A DNA stretch of 64,000 nucleotides, from the NCBI GenBank assembly GCA_023101725.1, contig JALJCO010010235.1, positions 186,001 to 250,000 on the forward strand, written 5' to 3'. Position 1 is the stretch's first letter, and each line of letters opens with the position of its first letter. The translations under genes and the position numbers were made by a program. This document shows, in pieces, positions 1 through 13,800 of this stretch. Under the pieces are notes generated by a model. It was not told the DNA's origin. It did not search any database and saw only the letters and a list, made by a program, of their open reading frames with translations. This stretch comes from Atherinomorus stipes (lineage: Eukaryota; Chordata; Actinopteri; Atheriniformes; Atherinidae).

Positions 1-534
1 TATATCACGATTTATCTTTTAGTGGTTATTGTTACATCCTTAGATCAGGCACACCTGCATGAATCAGTTTGTCCAATAATGGAAGACAGGAAACAGAGGA
101 GCACTATTAAGTTCAGGAAGTAGTGGAGTTGTGCATATAGCACTGGAACCCAAAGTGACAGTGCTGATATCTGAGGAGACCATCCCACTGCGCTCATCCC
201 CTCCTTTTCCTCTGGAAGATAAGAAGCCATAACGAGACAATCATCAAAAGGTCCGACTTCAGAGCAGAGCGTCGACAGAGCTCCAAACCTCTTTTAAGGA
301 AAGCACTGAAAAACTTGTCACACTTACTTAAATGCTCATCATTGGACCTTTATCTTTCTGCAAACCCGACAAAAAGGTCTCGCTGGCTGAACGATGTCAA
401 GGGCAAATATAAATGTTTACATCTATGGCCTTTTAAAGTCTTCTAACCCAACCCGAGTCGGCCTTGGCTGAGACGGCATTGTTTAGGAAAGTAAATCCAC
501 GTTTTTCCATGGGAAGACTTGTTTCACCACAACA
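1..534. other. No supported gene; one weak minus-strand exon candidate
   Basis: No family is recognised here. On the minus strand a start codon near position 230 opens a reading frame that reaches a CAG/GTGTGC donor-like site near 56, with an acceptor-like TTTTTCAG near 310. The peptide (starting MASYLPEEKEG, with a hydrophobic stretch in the second half) matches nothing I know. It could be a chance frame or an exon of a minus-strand gene whose remaining exons lie to the left of the window. Confidence 0.3.
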
Positions 535-2342
<1,808 letters not shown>

Positions 2343-2344
2343 TA

Positions 2345-4584
2345 TAACAAGCAAAAAAATAGGAATTATAATCCTATTAAACATGTGCTGTGGACACATT
2401 AGGAGACATACTGCCAAACAATTACATGATTTAAGTTTCCCTAATGATGCCAGAAAGATAAGTAAGCTGGATGTGCCAAACCCAGCTGGCCGACAAAGAG
2501 CCACTATCCCAAAAGCTTCTGGCAAAAAAACAAATTTAAAAAAAAGGAAATAGTGCCACTGTAAGCCTGACAAATAAACAGGGATGTGGCCACTAGATTT
2601 TGACAGATATGAACCAACATTAAGCTCGCAGGATAAAAATAAACTCTTTGCATAACTAAAATACTTACAGGGGGAAAAAACCATCACATCTTCAAATCCT
2701 CTAACAAACACACGTGTTCAGTATCCGGTTTCCAGCATTCGTTGTCTCACCTCTATGATTCACTCAGTCTGAGGTGAGCAGAAGTAAAAGAGCTGAATGA
2801 CTTTGGGTGAAGTCCTTCTGAGTCATGAAACTTGATTTGATTGGTGAATCACGCACAGTTACACGAGTTCACTTCCTGCGTTGTAAGATAAATGCCGCCA
2901 AGGTTGAATGACACAAAACACGAAGCAGCAATCAGGCTCCGTAATACTTCATAATCCTCTAAATGCAGCAGTTTTATCCCGTCGGAGGCTGAATTACAGA
3001 GTAAAAAACACACACAGGCCTACAGGTGGAAACAAAAATACACCTCCAACCCCACCCAAGCAGCCAACTCATAATATTGTGTCAGAGCACAGAAATGGTG
3101 AAATTTCACAACAGCGAGGTAATCCACCCATCCATGCTTCATAGTTCCCACATGCAAGTTTCAAGTTATACTAATAATTATTTTTAGAAACGAGGCCAAT
3201 CATGAAAAGTGTGGTGTGAAGTTCGGTTTCCCAAGTCAAAAATATCTCTTTTCTTAAAATAGCTTGCAGGAGACACAGAGCAAGATGATAACGGCTCTGC
3301 TTTTCTCTGACAAAGGCACACTTTTCTTTTTTTTTTTATCCCTCTTTCACGGTCCAGCTTTGATGAAACGGTGCTGTTTCAATCAAAGATGGTGCAACAG
3401 CGTTTTTAGGAGAATTAGATATAGATGTGTTCAGGCCTGACAAGCAGAGGTCATGTAGGCCTGAAAGAGGAGCAACAGCAGTTGGAGTTTCTGCACCGTG
3501 AGTTTTGGATCGTATGAACATGACATGAAGACCTCAGCGTGCTTGAAGTGGAGAAACACACGGAGCGAGGAATGGTGTATATGTGCTGCAGTTCTTTGAA
3601 TCGAACCAGATGTTCCAAACAGAGCTGCAAGCAAACACTGCAAAGGTTTTTACAGATGTGACAGTCCAGGCTCTGCCTTGCCTCTGATGATGCTTCACTC
3701 TGCTTGGATTTTCCTGGTGCAATGATCTAGTGTTGCTTATATTCCATAACTTTTATCTAATTGCCTCAATTTGTCATGATTAAAAAAAAAACAACCTTTT
3801 ATGACAACGGACATTCCTAACTATCCAAGCGAGAATAGAAAACATTTTCCAACACCCACAAAAGTAAAATCCCATGCTTGGTTACACCCAATATTTACTA
3901 AGACAGGAGAATATTAATCATTACAGAAACTTAGAGGTTGAAAAAGGGAGAAGGCTTCATTTCAGCCCCCTGAAAAACAAGAAAGAGCACAAAGCAGCCG
4001 CTGTGATTTGACAGAGGATACATGTTAATGTTAGGGCGACCTAATTCCTGTTGTGGGTCTCGTGAAGCCCCCTGCTCCTCCACCCACGAACCCAGCCAGC
4101 CCCCCTCCCTCCCTCCCTGAACGTGTAATAACAAAGCATTGATCAATACAGTGTACTTTCCAGTGAGGCAGTCCAGAGACCCCCTCTTTGTTCCAGTGCC
4201 AGCGCAACAGCATCCGTGTTGGCACAACGAGCCCAGTTCTGACTTCTTGCATGTTGTCGCGCTCATCTTTTAGCCCCCCTCTTTTTCCCCCCCCCTCTCC
4301 CTCTCTCTTTTTTTTTTCTTTTGGAAGAGCCCAAAATTTCCCTCCCTGCCTCCGAGCTACTTCTTAAATGTTCAACCGTTACAGGAAGGGTTACAACTAT
4401 TTAACTAAGCCGAGCCGCTGGTGCGTTCCCAGTTTGTCCCCCCCCCCCCCTCATTTAGCCTCTTATATGATGCTTATATCACAGCGGGCGCAAACTGTTG
4501 GTTAGTGGGTGCTACAAGAAGAAACATGCTTGTACACAGCGTCATTGTAACAAGTGTGATTGGCTTTTGCGCAACAGAAACATG
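2345..4584. other. Intergenic DNA without a recognised gene
   Basis: I see no homology to known proteins on either strand, only short chance frames. A pyrimidine-rich and C-rich stretch lies at about 4270-4455. The part from about 4400 on rises in G+C towards the CpG-rich block that follows. Confidence 0.5.
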
Positions 4585-5170
4585 AAAACTCACCAAAAAC
4601 TCCTGCAGCGCGCGGTGGGAACCCTGGAAGGGGGGGGTTGGGGGGGAGAAATCAAGGCCCAGTGGAAATGTATCCGCTCTTTCTCTTCCACGTTTTTCAA
4701 CCCCGGCCCCAGTCTCCACACCCCAAGAACCGAGAGTGAGCGGGGTGGGGGGCTCTGGGTGATAGCAGAGGAGGGAAGCACGACCTGGGACACACAGCCA
4801 ACACTTCGCAGTCAGTTTTTTCTGCTAAATCCAGATGAAGAAGGCGTCCCTCCGGGAAAACGCAGAGATTTCCCCGTGTACGTCGTCTCGTCAGAGGGTT
4901 CTTTCTCTGCCTCACTGGACGGTAAATCCCACAGTTTATCCGCTGTATCCGGGCGCGTCGGCCGACTATTCTAGTCCGCCATGTTGTGTGTCTGTCTGCA
5001 TAGGAAGAATGGGAAGCGAGCAGAAAATTCCCAGGCCAGGCCCCGTCGCTTCTCCGCTCGGTTTCTCCGCAGGGAGTCAGCGCCACCTGCTGGCAGAGCG
5101 GCACTTTACACGGTCAACACTGCAGCAGCGCAGCGCTCAGTGGACCAACAGGTTCTTCAGAGCCCGGGCA
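4585..5170 (-). promoter_or_regulatory. CpG-rich block, possible promoter and non-coding first exon
   Basis: This block is GC-rich with many CpG dinucleotides, unlike its AT-rich surroundings. On the minus strand it ends with a good splice donor (GAGTTTTTG/GTGAGT, junction near 4585). It also contains the sequence ACATGGCGGAC near 4980 (minus strand), a common feature near vertebrate start sites. Together these suggest a CpG-island promoter with a first exon transcribed leftwards. I could not find a convincing second exon, so the gene, if real, is unidentified. A G/C-rich low-complexity region is the alternative. Confidence 0.4.
5080..5093 (-). promoter_or_regulatory. Candidate CTCF site
   Basis: GCGCCACCTGCTGG fits the reverse complement of the CTCF core consensus CCASYAGRKGGCRS at all 14 positions. 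It sits inside the CpG-rich block. Motif match only; occupancy is unknown. Confidence 0.45.
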
Positions 5171-5306
5171 CCTTCTGGCAAGATTTTAACCTCTTTTCCA
5201 CGTTTTCTTTCTTTTTTTTCCCACCCTGCATCTTTTCTTGCTACGATGCTGTTCTTTCCCTCCATTTGCTTCCAATCTGGTGAATCTCAATAAGGATATG
5301 AATATA

Positions 5307-5723
5307 CACGTCCTCAAAATTATTCAAACCCTCCAATTAAAGAAGGAAAAAAAATCCGCTGTCGCCAAAATGAGTTGAAATTGACAAAAGTAATAATAAC
5401 TAAAAATTCTGTGTAAATAATAACACTGAGTTTGAATTATGGATCGAAAGAAATGTTGCAAACAAATAGACAAAAAATAAAACAAGTAAACAAGCAGTTA
5501 TTTTTGTCCACTGTTTATGGGGAAAATCATTACTGTATTAATAGTTTTGTTTATTTTTTTAAATTATAATTTCCAATCACAATTCAAAAGCAATATCTTA
5601 TTTCACAAAATTATAATTTTATAAATTTTTATTTGTTAGTTTCTTGTTATTTTAAATACTATTGTGAATTTATGAATTTAGCCTTTTCTTTAATTGGAGG
5701 ACAGATCATTTTGAGGACGACTG
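5307..5723. mobile_element. TA-flanked MITE, family A, copy 1
   Basis: A 417-bp element flanked by TA on both sides (5305-5306, 5724-5725). Its ends are inverted copies: CGTCCTCAAAATTATTCAAA on the left, and TTTGAGGACGACTG on the right. It lies in the opposite orientation to the other copies, as shown by the reversed core motif TCCACTGTTTATGG near 5508. No coding capacity. Probably a non-autonomous Tc1/mariner relative. Confidence 0.85.
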
Positions 5724-7336
5724 TACACAAGAAGTTCAGGATATTCAGATTTTTGTAAAATGTCAAAATGAACCTAAATTGCACGCAAACCTTTAAAGGT
5801 GACTTTATTTAACTTCCTCTAAGGCTTTGAATGCACATGTACACCTGCTCCATGTTCAAGTACTGTAGCTACTTATTGCACAACATGCTCTTCTTTAAGG
5901 TGATCAACCACCAAAAGAAAAACACAAAAGAATGGTCTGAAAAATGAACTACCAAATGTTCTGGTTCAATGACAACTTGTATTTAAACGGCAAAATTTAT
6001 GGCCAGACAGAAAACTGGAACATTAATGCCGGGCATGTACGCTCATTTTTCTGTTATCATAATTAAATGTCCATCCATCCATCTTCTTAACCAGCTTATT
6101 TAAATGCAGGACTGCAGTAGGCTGCAACTACTCTTCAGCTTGTCATGTTGAAATTTGTGACCAACACTCTAATTTGTGCCCATAAATAAATAAAAAAAAA
6201 AAAACCCCACCAAAACAAACATTTTTGGTGTAAACTCTTAATAACCAGAAATATGTAATTAAAACAAGCAAACTCAGGGCTTAAAAAATAGATTTTACAG
6301 TACATTATTATGGCTGGACATAACCCAAACCTTCTAATAATAAAAGGTTGGTAATTAAGTTATATTTCTTTGATGAGAACAGATATTTGAAAAGTGCTTT
6401 GAAATAAAAACAAATCATTGTTTTTTTATTGTTAAAATCAACACTGAATATTCATATTTTCAATTGGTATGAGTAAACATGCTTTTTGAAAGAAAATGTT
6501 CACGAATTTAGGATATTCAAATCAGTAATTTAATAAATAAAAGGGCTGCGATTAAAGGAAAGGATAACTTCTGAATACCTCATCATTTTATCAATATTTT
6601 TTTAGGTCCACATGGAGCTGTCCGCTCCATCTCATTCATCTCTGTGATTACTGAACAAACCTGCTGATTTAAAGTGAACGTGTATATGAACAGCACATCA
6701 CAGAAAAAAATCATTTCAGTGGTTTTCAAACTTTTGAGCAAAGACCACAAAAATAAAAAAAAACTACCTCAGAGTTTGTAACCTCAAAATTTGATAAATG
6801 CAGCCTCTTATTTTTTCTTACAATGATCATGTGACCCCCAGTTCTGTTTTATTTGACCAGTTTTAAGTTTGTTTTATTATATTCTTCTCCTGAAATCCAA
6901 CCTTCTCCTGGGGTCAGAATAATCCAGCTTTTTGGGTTAAATCTGTCCCAATCTTACCTGAAAGTTTCGAACAACCCAAACTGAAGGTTTGATCCAGATA
7001 AAATCCAAGATTGGATTACAGGAACTTATCAGCTTACAGAATCCCTTTTTTCTTTTTAACCACCTGTTTTCAAACTTGATCCAATCTGGGAAACTTTTAT
7101 CAGCATTAAACCTTTTGAACAGCAGGCCCCTGGAGGTCAGGAGTATATCCCATCATCACACAGATTGCATGTCTTTAACACAGGCTGTTGTGTTGCTCTC
7201 AGACCTAATTTTCATGTCCCTGCAAGGATCTGCGCCCGCCATGCTGTGAGGTGATCCATGCTGCAATAAAACTTTTAATAAAATCAGTCTTCCATTAAGT
7301 CATGCAAGGAGTTCACACACGAGCTGTTACATCCCA
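5724..7336. other. AT-rich intergenic DNA
   Basis: No gene is recognised. A short CCATCCATCCATCTTCTT motif near 6071 is a fragment of a very common fish repeat. The rest is AT-rich with poly-A/T runs and chance frames only. Confidence 0.5.
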
Positions 7337-7342
7337 TTTATT
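7337..7342 (-). terminator. Candidate polyadenylation signal of idh3b
   Basis: AATAAA on the minus strand, 397 bp beyond the stop codon of the distal last exon (7739-7741). It is the first canonical hexamer I find downstream, so a 3' UTR of about 0.4 kb is plausible. Confidence 0.45.
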
Positions 7343-7738
7343 ATTCACATCGCTCCATAAATGACGAGGCAACACGCTTAGAATTTAAAGCTAATGAATA
7401 ATATGGATAATACATACATCATGTTTTGACTGCTGGTCGATCTTCTGACATTAAACCTTTTTTTTTTTTTTTTTTTACAGGACCTGGGCAGCAGCATGGA
7501 AACTGTTTCGTGCTGATTAAAATAGCCATTAAAAGCACATCAGAGCTTGGAAACATTGGTTCATGTCCTCTGCATTTTACAGCATATGAGGAGTAAGCGT
7601 GCAAGCTCCTGCTGGAATACATTGAGTGTGTGCACAGTCTGTATGACAGGGGGGGGGGGGGGGGGTAAATAAATAAATAAATAACAAAAGGAAGGCATGT
7701 GTGCGTTTCAGCAGCTGACAGATTTGCTATTGCAAAGC

Positions 7739-7816
7739 TTAGACTGCCAGGTTAGCAATGACAGCCCGGGTGAATTCATCGCTTGTTGCGTAGCCCCCCA
7801 GGTCTCCAGTGCGCAC
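7739..7816 (-). CDS. idh3b: idh3b alternative last coding exon, distal version
   Basis: After a CAG acceptor (7817-7819) this exon encodes 25 residues, starting [15 protein letters not shown] and ending in NLAV before TAA. It is in phase 0, exactly as needed after exon 10 (13590), and is homologous to the exon at 10722-10811. Transcripts using it predict a 382-residue protein. Mammalian IDH3B is known to make isoforms differing at this same C-terminal end, so this is likely an old alternative exon and not a recent stray duplicate. Confidence 0.88.
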   Translation of the reverse strand: MRTGDLGGYATSDEFTRAVIANLAV

Positions 7817-10800
7817 CTGTCGCAAACATAAGGACAGCATGTTACTATATGCACAGCTGCCGCAGCACATGTCCACACACACTATCAGGGCCTGCGTGTT
7901 AGAGAGCCTTCGGAAATTAAACTCATTAAACAAACATGGGACACTTTCTAAGTCTTTTTACATTAACATCCACCTACTTTTTCACTTTGACAGCCACAGA
8001 TGTAAACCTGATGTAGAATTTGTGTTGCTGAGCTACCAAAACAAATTTTGTGTCTAATCTTTTTTAGGTTTTTAAAAAGGCAAATACTGACTATATTATG
8101 AGGAGCAGGTCATTGCTCAGACTAATGATGGTGCCCCCCCCCCCCCCCAAAATTTAATTTTAAAATTGTACTCAAGGTTAAAACAAAATAGTTACCGTAT
8201 TTTCCAGATTAGAAGTCACACTTTTTCTCATAGTTTGGCTCCTGAGACTTATAGTCCAGTGCAACTTAAATATCAAAATATATAATTTAACGTATCTCTA
8301 GGGATGCACAATATAATCAGCCCCCTATTGATATTAGCTTTAAAACTGAGTATCGGACATTGGCCACCCCACCGATATTAAACCGATATTAAACTGATCA
8401 GCCCGCTGTTTCTAGAGTCTAATAAAAAAAACCAAACTTTTTCTTTTTCACAAAACTTCTATTTTACAGACTTTGAAACTTCTAAAGACTAGGGGTGAGA
8501 AAAAATATTGATACACTGAAATATCGCAATATTTTCATACGCTGATATCACATTGACATTTAAAAACGTGGTATCGAACTATTTTACTAATAAAATCTTG
8601 CGATATTACATCGTTCTGTTAGGAAATCTAATAAAAATTCACAAAAATTCAGTGATATTTTCATATGTTGATATCACATTGACATTTAAACATGCAGTAT
8701 TGATCTATTTTACACATAAAAACTCGCGATATTTTATCGTTCTGTTATGAAGTCTCACAGGAATTAACTAAATATTATGAGATTTTTTAAGTAAAATAGA
8801 TTGATGTCGCGTTTTTAAATATTGATTTGATATCAGCATATGAAAATATTGTTCCCCACCCCTATTTTTTAAAGTGTCAGAAACGGATAACAAAACAGCT
8901 ATTTGCAATGACTGCTTATTTTTTCAGCTTTATCGGCCACACGAGTTTTAAAATATTGGATATCAGCCAAAATTCCAATATTGTGCATCCTTACACATTT
9001 GTAAGTGTCACATTCATATTGACTGACCAAGGGGTAGACATTACCAATGTCACTTGATGGCACTCTAGGCTTAACTACATTCTGGTCCGAGGGCAAAAAT
9101 CTCATAACATACTTATCTGAGTGAGAGGAGTTCATTCTGACTGTACTGTCTGTGTGGTGGAACAAATCCTCAAAAACTGTTTATCCTCCTCATTTATGAT
9201 CATTTACAGGCATTAACTTTGGAATTGGAGTGATGTGGGAATTTTTCGCTGTAACAAACAGGATATGAAAAATCTGAAAATCGTCCTTTTTTTAATAAAC
9301 AAATATGACTTATAGTCCAGCACAACTTAGACTGTACAGTTGTCCTCAAAATTATTCAAACCCTCCAATTAAAGAAAAGGCTAAATTCACAATAGGGACT
9401 CAAAATGATAATTTAGTGAAATAAAATATTGCTTTTGTATTGTGGTTGGAAATAATTATATATAAAAGTATAAAAAACTGTCCACTTTAAAGCACCTTTA
9501 CCATGAACAGTGGACCAGCATACCTGTCAGCAGGTGTAGAAGCCTTTTGAACATTAGAGAAAACACCTGATTGCAGTGATTGCCTCAAAGTGTTGCTTAA
9601 CAAAATTTTAGCTTTAGAGCCCCTTCATGCTTTATTTTTTGTATGCTTGTTTTTAATCTGTCAAATTCAAAAATCAATGTGATGATTTTCATAGAATTTT
9701 TATTTATTACTTTTGTCAATTTCAACTTATTTCACTGACAGCTGTTTTTTCCTTCTTTAATTGGAGGATATAAATAATTTTGAGGATGACTATGTTTTTT
9801 TTTTTCCTCTTCATGACGCAATTTTTGACTGATGCAACTTATAGTCTGGAAAATACAGTGGTGATATGTATATTTTAATTTAGATGGAAGTTGCCATATG
9901 AAGTCCTTTCAAAAGGGATGCAAAATAATAATGAATAATAAAAGCAAACAGCTGATGTGCTGGTAGAGCGGTGCTTTAAGATCTTCCTCTTTACTGCAAG
10001 TTATATATTAATTCAATAATCAGTGAACTCTTAAATCAACCTGGTAGCTTTATGGAAACTGCAACTATGAAGATGTCTGCAGATATTGAGAAATATTGGA
10101 GGCATTGTCAAATTTATTGTGGTACAATCCCAGAAAGTTGTTTTACAGTCAATCCAGAAACATGGTTACAACATTATTATAACCCAAATAGACCAATTTC
10201 AGCCTCTAATTGGATTTAAGAATGGTGGCGATTTACTTAAACCCACTTTAAATAAGACATGGCATGTAAGAAATGTTACAGCATTAGTGGTCAGTAGCAG
10301 TGTTTTACTTCGTCCTGCTTACATTCAGTATTTATGAGGCAAAAGAACATTTGTTAATGCAAACCGAGCAGACAGTGACGAGGTGGATTAAAGACAGTCT
10401 GCCAAAACTGCTGAAATAAAATTATTCAACAGCCAAATAAAAACTGAAAAAGCAAAAAATGAAAAGTTATGGACAACGGTGGAAGAGACCGACCTGTTTG
10501 ATACAAATCGTCATAAGCTAAACATTTTTTAAACATAACATCACAAATCACTGCTGCTTCCACTGGATCTACCAGCCGTGAACGTAACATTTCCACAAAG
10601 CTATGAGACACAGCTGCCGTTTAGCGAGGGAGGGGGAGCTGAGTCTTAACATGCGCTCAGTTCATGTTAAGATCAACGTCCACATGAGAGGAAATGTCAG
10701 TGAGGAGTGTGACCCAACATCTCAGTGAATAGGTCGGTGACGCAGGTTTTCCACAACAGCATGCACAAAGTCGCCAGTGGTAGAGTACCCGCCAAGGTCT

Positions 10801-13800
10801 CGTGTCCGTACCTGGGGTGTGCACAAATACACATATATACATACACAAAAATTAACACAACCCCCCCCACACACATTCATATACATAGGGTTCAAGGAGA
10901 GGAAGGAATTAGGGCAGATGAAGAGGTGGAGTAGTCAGATATGCAAGCTGATGGAGGGTGACTGATCAGCCAGCTGGGGACAAACTGACTTCACACATTT
11001 ATGTTAAGCATGTTCATGCCAGCAGGGGACAGATAAAGTTAGTCCAAACCAGCATAGAAGGACAAAAGTGGGGGAGTTGCCATGGTGATGAATATATATG
11101 ACTTTTAGAAGGAGAAAAATGAAGCATGACTAGAACTGCAGCAGAGCGGAAAACATCCGCTCATAAACGCATATGCTCACATTTCCAAGGCTCTCTAACA
11201 CACTCAAGTGAAAATGCTGTGATTTGGAGGTCAAGAACTGCTAGCATTACAATAATCTGCTGGCACCTTGATCTGACTGAAACCTGCATATATTTTATTG
11301 CAGTTTTTCATTTTGTAAGTGCCTGCAACATTATGATACACTGCGGCTACAAAGTTGCAATTACTGACCTGCAAAACCAATGAAGAACATTTCAATCAAG
11401 CACAAGTCCTGTTAGTTTCACATGTTCACATCCTGCAAAACAGCTACTTGTTATTTTGTAGGGGTGCACGATAATTATCAGGCCGATAACAGGAAATTAT
11501 TACATCATTCCGATAAGTCTGATATCATGACAACTTGTCCCGATAGCATATTGATATACAGATATTGGGATTGTGGAAAGAAAACTGCTGCGTCACAGGG
11601 GAGACCCCCAAGCTGCTTCCAAACCACTTTCCCCTCTTATTTTAGACACGAGGGGTGTAAATCACTGGTTTAATCACGATAAGATGTTATATTGCTATAG
11701 TGGATAGGCGATTCGATGTGTGCTGATATCTCAAATTCAGTCATGATATGATTTCAATTCGATTTAGGATCCACCGATCAATATAAAACAATGTAAAAAA
11801 TATTACAAATAATAAACAAGGTTATTGTTTCTTATAACTGTAAGCTTTGCAGTACTACAGTATCTCCCTGTGTCACATTTATTCACTGCACAACTATAAA
11901 CATGTATTTTGTTGTGAAAATTTTGTGTACCTTCAAAATAAAGCCATTTTCATAATAAAAGTGGGTTTGAAATAGATTTTTGGTCGATATTGGGTTTTTG
12001 GATTGATTTACGATTGATACGTCAATCTCTTCCGGCCAAAAGTTTGGGATCACTTTAAATGGAAAAGTCTACCTCAAATTGATCATTTTACAATATTTAT
12101 TCAAATAAGGAGGAAAGAAAAAAAAATTATAAATTATAATTTAGTGAAATAAAATATTGTTTTTGAGTTGTGATTAAAAACAAAAATTATAAAAAACAAA
12201 AAAACAAACAAAAAAAACTGTCACACATTAGCGTACTTTTCCCGTGAAAAGTGGACCAAAATACCTGTCAGTAGGTACAGAAGTGTTATTGAACATTACA
12301 GAAATCACTTGATTGCAGTGATTGCCTCAAAGTGTATAATTCAACAAAATTTCCATTTAGCAGCCCCATCATGCTTGTTTTATTCTTTGGTTGTTTTTAA
12401 TATTTCTGTTGAAAAACAATCCCAAATCATTGTTGTGACTTTCAAATTTTTTTTATTTATAATTATTTTTGTCAAGTTTGGGATCACTGCCCTGTTGGAT
12501 TTAATGGGAAAGTGATCCCAAACTTTTGACTGGTAGTGTATATCGATATAGTCAACTAAACTTAACTCAACTTTATTTATAAAGCCCTTTAAAACAACCA
12601 CAGTTGGAACAAAGTGCTGTACACAATAAGCAGATAATTCCAAAACAACAGAATAATTACAAAATAAAATAAAATAGATAAAACTAGAAATAAATAAGTA
12701 AAAATAAATAAGCAAATATGATACAGATCGACGTATTGTTACACCCCTATTAAACACCAGCTCCCCCTACAGTTGGAACTTTTAAGATCGGACATGCAGA
12801 AGTTGAAAATCCCAGTTTTAAGCTTGAAAAGTCTTTTTGGTTTTGTCAGATAAAGATACTTTATTGATCCCCGGGGGAAATTCATTAATAGTTTGTTAAT
12901 TTGTTAATAGTTTTGATGTCATGATTCAGTATCTATGTTTGTTATCGGTTATCAGCTATCTGCATTGGCCTTTAGAATCTGAAATTTATCAGTTATCCAT
13001 ATGGACTAAAATTTGTATCACGTTAATTTCTGGTTTTTGTCACAGTAATGATACATGACGATAAAAAACAATATCAGCCTAATCTTTTATATGATAAATC
13101 TATCGCATTCTTTCTTTAGAGCCTTAAAATATTACTACAAGCTACTAAACTACGTCAATTAAAATAAAGGAGTACACCTTTATTGCAAATCTGGACTGAC
13201 GCTAATCAAACAAGTCTGAAATATGAGAACAAATCTGACATTTATTCAAACGTGTAAAGAGCAAAAATAACTTTGCTTTTAAAAATCACAAAGTAGTGCA
13301 GCTGCAAATACAACCTGATAAACTGAATTTATTGTTTTTATTGTAAGATGACAAATTATTAACATGGGGAATTTCTTTAATGGCATATCGCCCATCCCTG
13401 GTTATCGGCATTGGTTTTAAAAGAAGTTATCGTGCAACCCCATTTTGTTTTCAGGGATAAAAAAAAATCATCCCATGATATCATCATGTTTATGTTTGTT
13501 ATGATGGGGGGCTCGAGATTCAATACCTGCATGCACTGGTAGGCATAGAACAGGAAGAGCTAGCGTTTACTCCACACAGACATATTTACCTTCCCCTGCT
13601 TGATGACCCTTTTGACAGCATCTGACACCATTTGGGAGTGATATTCCAGGCTGCAACACAACACACTGATAGTTACAAAAATGCAAGAACAAATGCAAAC
13701 ATTCTCACACCTGAGGTCGCTTTCACGCCCCCGAGGAGGATGATGAACCAGGATAGTGGAGACATGGAGGAAGATATGGTATATAGACTAATCTGGCCAA

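Larger units (their letters stand above)
8195..9858. mobile_element. TA-flanked repeat with CCGTATTTTCC ends, split by nested insertions
   Basis: The left end reads CCGTATTTTCCAGATTAGAA after TA (8193-8194). The right end is its inverted form, ATAGTCTGGAAAATACAG. An uninterrupted relative of 513 bp lies at 28514-29026. Comparison with it shows that this copy is enlarged to 1.66 kb by an hAT-like insertion (8299-8993) and a family A MITE (9337-9790). Non-coding. It lies between the two alternative last exons of idh3b. Confidence 0.85.
11459..13440. mobile_element. hAT-like element enlarged by nested insertions
   Basis: Left end AGGGGTGCACGATAATTATC, right end the inverted GTTATCGTGCAACCC. Flanking octamers TATTTTGT and CATTTTGT agree at 7 of 8 positions; the exact ends are uncertain by a base or two. 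An unbroken 363-bp relative lies at 41561-41923. This copy is about 2 kb because other elements sit inside (11652-12751, and within that 12027-12538), along with a reversed LINE tail near 12850-12885 (ATACTTTATTGATCCCC). Confidence 0.75.

Noticed and set aside
3931..5293. Several overlapping frames of 100-158 codons on both strands
   Set aside because: They lie in GC-rich and homopolymer-rich DNA, overlap each other on both strands, and contain no recognisable domain or splice-consistent structure.
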